From: a virus
IMG/VR virus record: IMGVR_UViG_3300030118_004387
Coordinates: 4,779 to 39,827 of that record
DNA: 35,049 bases
Reading direction: 5' to 3' (one strand)
Numbering within the stretch: the stretch's first letter is position 1; every line of letters begins with the position of its first letter. Shown here one piece after another: positions 30,810-35,049 of this stretch. The notes under the pieces were generated by a model that saw nothing but the letters and a program-made list of their open reading frames with translations, did no database searches and was not told where the DNA came from. The position numbers were made by a program, and so were the translations under genes.

Positions 30810-31249
30810 TTAATGTACTTACCCTCCCCAAATATTTTTTGTATTTTTCTTTTATTTTTTTGTAAGGCAGGTTGCATGAAAGGTCTCGCTTTCATGTTTG
30901 TTGTACCGAATTCTAGGTGTGCTGAATAAGGAGCTGATGAAACTATCTGCCCTATAACCTTTTTGCCTTGTGTTTTTACTTGTGTAGAGACATTAGAAAC
31001 TAAAAATCCTGTATCGGTTGCAGGCGGTTGACCAGGAGCAGATGCGGTATGGGTTCTCCTAGGATTATAAAGTTCGTAAGTTTCTCCAGTCTTTGCCCCT
31101 CTTTGTATGCTTTCTACAACATGGTTTCTAACAATAGCAACTGATCTATTCATTTTTGTTTTTGTTTCAAATAAAGCATCTTTAGTGAATCTTTTCTTAA
31201 GACTTTTGTTAAAAGCAGTCAAGTTCTTTATATCAAACTTAATTTTCAA
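30806..31249 (-). CDS. HK97 gp10-like tail completion protein
   Basis: A 147-residue head-tail joining protein of the HK97 gp10 type: a basic N-terminal part, GETYELYNPRRTHTASAPG, YSAHLEFGT and RPFMQPALQKNK. The start is TTG at 31249, overlapping the preceding TGA, with AAGGAG upstream; an ATG does not fit. The module order matches HK97-like phages. Confidence 0.82.
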   Translation of the reverse strand: MKIKFDIKNLTAFNKSLKKRFTKDALFETKTKMNRSVAIVRNHVVESIQRGAKTGETYELYNPRRTHTASAPGQPPATDTGFLVSNVSTQVKTQGKKVIGQIVSSAPYSAHLEFGTTNMKARPFMQPALQKNKRKIQKIFGEGKYIK

Positions 31250-31569
31250 TTTGCTACTCCTTCTTCACAGATCAAAAGCAAATATCTATCTCTTTCATCA
31301 ATGTTTCTTACCCCTCTTATGTTGAAGTTACGAGAACCATACTGAATGCGGTAATTTGTGCCTATATCGCTGCGAAAACGAATCGTGATGTGATGAGTTT
31401 GGCTTTCTTGAACTTTACCCTGCCTAACCCCTTCTTTGTTGCTGACAGGCTTTATATTCGCCCAAAGCAAAGCAAGAGTCGTAAATGTTTTAGCCGCTCC
31501 ACCGCCTGAATCTGTCGTATGAGAAGGCGATTGTAACTTGACTTGATGTCGCATCATGCCAATGCTCAT
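31246..31569 (-). CDS. Head closure protein (SPP1 gp16-like)
   Basis: A 107-residue small beta protein with MMRHQVKLQSPSHTTDSGGG and ITIRFRSDIGTNYRIQYG, the signature of phage head-tail joining/closure proteins. It would stop DNA leaking from the filled head. It sits next to the connector gene with a one-base gap. Confidence 0.83.
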   Translation of the reverse strand: MSIGMMRHQVKLQSPSHTTDSGGGAAKTFTTLALLWANIKPVSNKEGVRQGKVQESQTHHITIRFRSDIGTNYRIQYGSRNFNIRGVRNIDERDRYLLLICEEGVAN

Positions 31570-31570
31570 C

Positions 31571-32224
31571 TTAACCTACCGATAGGAGAGAATTAGAATA
31601 CAAACCCTTCATGACTACATAAGGGGCATAAAGTTTTTGCATTGATGGTGGGTAGGCTTGAGCCGAGTACATATCGCCCCTGTGTTCATACATATGAGCA
31701 ATGTGTTGCAACATCCCCAACCTTATTGGCTCTGGAATAGCATAAGGAGAGGTATATCCAGTGACATACACAATCTTGATGGCATTTGCTACTCGTAAAG
31801 CAGTTGGGAATGTTTCTCCGTTCCTTAAAACAATCCTTGATGGTTCTCTGACATTGTCTAAGAAGTATCTGGTACTAGCAAAAGTTGTTTCTGTGTCCTC
31901 GTCATTAAAGGTACTTACAGAAGTAACAGAAACCACAGGTGGTCTAGCTAGTGTTATGTAATTCTTGTAATAGGTAAGGTAGGGACCAGTTCTAAAGCCT
32001 TCAAACAATGGATCTTCCATTTCATCATAACCATCTATGAACTGGGTTATGGTTTGTGTCATAAGTGATCTGCCTAAGTGTTCTTCGGCAAACCTTCTAG
32101 CAGTTTCTATGTAAGGTCTAATTATTTTTTCGTCTGTGCTGTCCTCTACACGAAGGTAATCTTTTACTTCCTGCAGCGTAAGTGGCTCTTGTGTTGGAGC
32201 TGTGCTTATTTGTAATCCTGCCAT
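31571..32224 (-). CDS. Head-tail connector (gp6-like adaptor)
   Basis: A 217-residue adaptor of the gp6/phiE125 gp8 type. The N-terminal helical LTLQEVKDYLRVEDSTDEKII, RFAEEHLGRSL and the later YVTGYTSPYAIPEPIRLGMLQHIAHMYEHRGD (in pieces) are characteristic. It binds below the portal and passes DNA to the tail. It overlaps the small membrane gene's stop by one base. Confidence 0.85.
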   Translation of the reverse strand: MAGLQISTAPTQEPLTLQEVKDYLRVEDSTDEKIIRPYIETARRFAEEHLGRSLMTQTITQFIDGYDEMEDPLFEGFRTGPYLTYYKNYITLARPPVVSVTSVSTFNDEDTETTFASTRYFLDNVREPSRIVLRNGETFPTALRVANAIKIVYVTGYTSPYAIPEPIRLGMLQHIAHMYEHRGDMYSAQAYPPSMQKLYAPYVVMKGLYSNSLLSVG

Positions 32225-32421
32225 TAGAGTAACCTCTCAAGTATGGTTGCTCCGACTAACAAACCATACAGACCAATGATCATACCCTCTATACGAGCAA
32301 ACCTACTTGCCCCTGAGTCTAATCTTTTCTCAATGTTCCTGTATCTTTCAGCACATACCAATTGATGTGCATTCAGATCATTTTGAACTTGATTTGCTGT
32401 CGGCTTTTCCAGAGTCGGCAT
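32224..32421 (-). CDS. Small single-pass membrane protein (XhlA-like shape)
   Basis: A 65-residue protein with an amphipathic helix and a C-terminal hydrophobic span (GMIIGLYGLLVGATILERLL). The ATG at 32421 is set by GAAGGAGA, against an in-frame ATG at 32460. The shape (coiled part followed by one anchor) resembles haemolysin XhlA and small holins, but no family motif settles it. Confidence 0.55.
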   Translation of the reverse strand: MPTLEKPTANQVQNDLNAHQLVCAERYRNIEKRLDSGASRFARIEGMIIGLYGLLVGATILERLL

Positions 32422-32668
32422 CTTTTTCTCCTTCTTCGGAGTCTGCTTCATCTGAATCAAGACTTTTTTTCAAACTCAAACCATACTGATTGATGAGCAT
32501 ATTCACTTCTTGCCCTCTCAATGAAATCTGATCTCTTTCCTGTGTTAGTTGTTGTATTCTCCCCCAAAGATTTACTTGTTCTTCGGTAAAAGAATCAATC
32601 TCATAAACACTGGCTTCACCAGATTCGTCAGTAATAGTAAAAGTTTTACTTTCTTTAGCGTCTGCCAT
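32378..32668 (-). CDS. Hypothetical acidic protein, 96 residues
   Basis: A helical protein ending in a Ser/Asp/Glu-rich tail (about residues 70-96). The middle (EEQVNLWGRIQQLTQERDQI) is a coiled helix. Small proteins of this character are common between fibre and connector genes in marine phages. Function unknown. The start of the next gene lies inside its tail. Confidence 0.6.
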   Translation of the reverse strand: MADAKESKTFTITDESGEASVYEIDSFTEEQVNLWGRIQQLTQERDQISLRGQEVNMLINQYGLSLKKSLDSDEADSEEGEKDADSGKADSKSSSK

Positions 32669-32705
32669 ATTTACTCCATAAAAAAATTATTCTATCACAC
32701 TAAAG

Positions 32706-33986
32706 CTATCCCTCTAATGTTTCTATTCTAGTTTTAAGACTGTCATTTTCTGCTTTCAACTCTTGTATTGCTTTAACTAACATTGGAATCATTTTTGTCT
32801 GTGACATAGTTTTGAAGTCATCAACTTCTACACCATCTACTTTACCCTTTCCTTCTTTCGTATATTGAGGTGCTACAGTTTTGACTTCATCTGCTATAAA
32901 GCCATATCTTGTAGTTGTTTCGTCTTCAGGACTATAAAATTCTGATTTAGTATTGTATTTGAAAGTGACTGGTCTTAGTTGATTCAGAATATCTAATCCA
33001 TCAGTTAAATCTGCAACATCAGATTTGACACGACTATCAGAAGATAATGTATAAACAACACCACCAACTGTAGATGTATTTCCAGATTGGTCTACCTGAA
33101 ATGTTAGGGTATAAGAAGTTCCTGATGAAGTATATCCACCAAGAGTGCCGTTGTTTACAGTCCATGCAGCTCTAACATTGTAATTTGATGTGTGATACCC
33201 TGCTGTAATCCATGTCCCTAAACCACCATTGGTAATTCCGTAAGATGGGTAAACATTTGCAAGAGTTCCGCCTTTTAGCTCTATTGCAGGATAATTGCTG
33301 TTGTTTGCGGTTGCTCCTTCTACTTTTAAATAATTTGCTGCGGTAGTTCCACCCCCTGTATTTGTGATACTTGTACCTGATGCTGTAATTCTCATTACTT
33401 CAGTAACACTACTATCACTACCAGAGGCAGCTACATAAAATTGTAAATTTCCAGCATCACCATCAGAAGTTGGAGTAAAGATTCCTGCTTTTCTGTAACC
33501 TGATCCACCAATATTTATACCGCCACCTCTTGTCTGTAAAATTCCTGCTATATCTGTAATAGGGGCTGAAAAACTAAGACCACTATAGTTACTCGGAGTA
33601 CGACCAATCCCAACATTACCAGAAGAATCAATACGCATCACTTCTGAACCAGCAGTTCCAAAATTCATATTGTCATTGGTGTGTTGATATTGAACATAAC
33701 CACGATATGAGGCATTACCAGATGTACCATCTGCCATAAAGATAGATGATTCACCAGAAGTGCTACCAACTATAGCCATACTTGCGTTTCCACCTGTATT
33801 GGTAAGAACTATTCTGTCAGAAGAATTGTATGAAGTGACACCCATGTAAACAGTTTCGCTACCTGCTACTGTGAAATGTATTTCATCATCTGTAGCCGCA
33901 TCAATTTTCGTATCGCCATCGGCATCTAAGACAAGATCGCCCCCATTTAATCCTAGTAGTTCTGCAGGTATTTTTGTATTTGCCAT
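32706..33986 (-). CDS. Tail fibre with S74 chaperone-peptidase domain
   Basis: A 426-residue trimeric fibre protein. Residues 1-320 are Gly/Ser/Thr-rich beta repeats. The C-terminal domain (about 320-426) begins SDSRVKSDVADL, the Ser-Lys-type site of the S74 intramolecular chaperone, followed by RYGFIADEVKTVAPQ and a coiled end (AENDSLKTRIETLEG). It would fold the trimer and then cut itself off. The N-terminus is LGLNGGDLVLDADGDTKIDA, a common marine fibre start. Confidence 0.85.
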   Translation of the reverse strand: MANTKIPAELLGLNGGDLVLDADGDTKIDAATDDEIHFTVAGSETVYMGVTSYNSSDRIVLTNTGGNASMAIVGSTSGESSIFMADGTSGNASYRGYVQYQHTNDNMNFGTAGSEVMRIDSSGNVGIGRTPSNYSGLSFSAPITDIAGILQTRGGGINIGGSGYRKAGIFTPTSDGDAGNLQFYVAASGSDSSVTEVMRITASGTSITNTGGGTTAANYLKVEGATANNSNYPAIELKGGTLANVYPSYGITNGGLGTWITAGYHTSNYNVRAAWTVNNGTLGGYTSSGTSYTLTFQVDQSGNTSTVGGVVYTLSSDSRVKSDVADLTDGLDILNQLRPVTFKYNTKSEFYSPEDETTTRYGFIADEVKTVAPQYTKEGKGKVDGVEVDDFKTMSQTKMIPMLVKAIQELKAENDSLKTRIETLEG

Positions 33987-34174
33987 TAGTCTGCCTCTTC
34001 TATGGTTAGTGTTCCTGCATCAACTTGTGCCATTATATTGTCAAAATGTCTATTACCTTTTATCAAAGGTATTAATAAAGTTTTGTCGCTACCTACAACT
34101 GTGGCTCTTATGCAGTTTTTTTCGTTAGATAAATTATTCACATACTTTGCTGAACTAAAATTTATTTTATCCAT
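33986..34174 (-). CDS. Hypothetical protein, 62 residues
   Basis: A small protein with ATVVGSDKTLLIPLIKGNRHFD and VDAGTLTIEEAD, a shape frequently seen between fibre genes in marine phages. It overlaps the S74 fibre start by one base. Function unknown. Confidence 0.6.
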   Translation of the reverse strand: MDKINFSSAKYVNNLSNEKNCIRATVVGSDKTLLIPLIKGNRHFDNIMAQVDAGTLTIEEAD

Positions 34175-34176
34175 AA

Positions 34177-35049
34177 TTATAACTCCGCATCAAAAGCAAT
34201 AAATGAAGCATTGTTGTAAGTTTCAACCCAACCTGCAACACCTTCTGTTCCAGATATATTACTAGCTGCAAAAATTGCAAAACTTATGGGATTGGCATGA
34301 CCTTCTATACCATTAAATCCGTCAAAATAATCTTGAGCTCCGCTACGAAAAACTCTGTAATAATTAGTTCCTGTAGCTTGTTCTAAACTAGGAATTCCTC
34401 TTAGTTGACAAGGCAAATGTATGACTCCAAAAATTCTGTCTGACATATAATAAGAACAGTTCATTACAGGAAGTTGATTTTCATTTGTTGTTGTCATTTT
34501 TGCAACAACACAATAATATCTTTGGCACAAAGCTAATTCTTCTCCATAACTTAAATGTTCAAAAGGTGTAGCGTTGTCGCCTACTTCTAGTTGTACGCCT
34601 GTTATGTACCAATCATTTGATGTGCTATCTGCTAAGTTCACTACTCCTACAGCTCTAGTGTTATTTGAAACGCTTGAATTCCAAGAGTTATTCAAAGAAC
34701 CGCCACCAGAATAATTTGAACCTGCTGCCAACCACCAATACATTAACAGTTCACCATCGGTTGTATTCTGAAAAGCTAAAGCAGTATCACCATCAATCGT
34801 TATTTTTTTCTTTTCCCAAGTATCTGCGGAACTTATCGTATAGCTTTGAGATTGTAATTTTATTCCTGCGGAGTTGTTATTGTAAAACTCAACTATGTAT
34901 GTTCCTGTTTTTGCTGACCTTACCCAAAAGGACAAAGTGAGTTTCTCAGCAGAGGATGTTCCATATTTAAGATGTTGTAAATTAATGCCCTCTATTTTTT
35001 GTCGCCAGATTAAATAATCTCCTGCACTCAATGAAGAATCTGCTGTTGT
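34177..35049 (-). CDS. Tail fibre protein, N-terminus cut by window edge
   Basis: The frame is open to the right edge, so the TTG-initiated reading from 35031 is only the visible part of a longer gene. The visible part is a beta-sandwich carbohydrate-binding-like domain: SFWVRSAKTGTYIVEFYNNN, MYWWLAAGSNYSGGGSLN, DWYITGVQLEVGDNATPFE and LALCQRYYC. These phrases are standard in marine phage fibres and are probably receptor-binding. It is followed at two bases by a small gene and then the S74 fibre. Confidence 0.78.
   Translation of the reverse strand, partial: TTADSSLSAGDYLIWRQKIEGINLQHLKYGTSSAEKLTLSFWVRSAKTGTYIVEFYNNNSAGIKLQSQSYTISSADTWEKKKITIDGDTALAFQNTTDGELLMYWWLAAGSNYSGGGSLNNSWNSSVSNNTRAVGVVNLADSTSNDWYITGVQLEVGDNATPFEHLSYGEELALCQRYYCVVAKMTTTNENQLPVMNCSYYMSDRIFGVIHLPCQLRGIPSLEQATGTNYYRVFRSGAQDYFDGFNGIEGHANPISFAIFAASNISGTEGVAGWVETYNNASFIAFDAEL

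Overview
This window is most of the genome of a tailed, siphovirus-like phage. It is AT-rich, packed with overlapping start and stop codons, and carries almost no host-type metabolism. Spanins, a GH24 lysozyme and outer-membrane curli-type proteins point to a Gram-negative host. The gene content and low GC resemble phages of streamlined marine bacteria; the host itself is inferred, not shown. I saw no tRNA, CRISPR array, insertion sequence or integrase. Both ends cut genes: terL runs off the left edge and a tail fibre enters from the right. Portal, protease and major capsid genes are absent, and the late gene order fits a circular map in which they lie in the few kb that join the two ends.

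Layout. (1) 1-1577, minus: terS and terL. (2) 1716-7019, plus: small early genes, an AcrVA2-like protein, a helix-turn-helix replication protein and a primase-helicase. (3) 7009-12250, minus: one tightly coupled operon of a Cro-like regulator, ParB-like protein, TET/JBP dioxygenase, class II glutamine amidotransferase, glutamine-synthetase-like amidoligase, GNAT acetyltransferase, amino acid:DNA transferase and 5-hmdU DNA kinase. I read this as a thymine-hypermodification pathway. (4) 12353-17297, plus: RecB-type nuclease, annealing protein, DUF736-like protein, GIY-YIG and Ref/HNH nucleases, ArdC-like antirestriction protein and small genes, closed by a strong terminator. (5) 35049-17395, minus: tail fibres, connectors, tail tube, a frameshifted tail chaperone, tape measure, GTA-like tail tip, then a curli-like cluster (csgF, csgG, a curlin-repeat protein, a FecR-domain protein), spanins, a micrococcal-type nuclease and an endolysin.

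The two main systems are these. In the modification operon, the TET/JBP enzyme would hydroxylate thymine in DNA, the kinase would phosphorylate 5-hydroxymethyluracil, and the transferase would replace the phosphate with an amino acid. The amidoligase, amidotransferase and acetyltransferase could then elaborate the side chain, giving a base whose structure I cannot predict. A promoter with perfect consensus -35 and -10 hexamers, and a dyad in its spacer, sits directly upstream. The second system is a phage-borne curli secretion pore (CsgG with CsgF) beside two candidate curlin-like substrates, placed among the late genes next to lysis.

Other points are a lambda-type GGGAAAG -1 frameshift in the tail assembly chaperone, a promoter-like block repeated three times ahead of plus-strand units, and back-to-back promoters between terS and the early genes. 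All functional calls are from reading the sequence; no database search was run.
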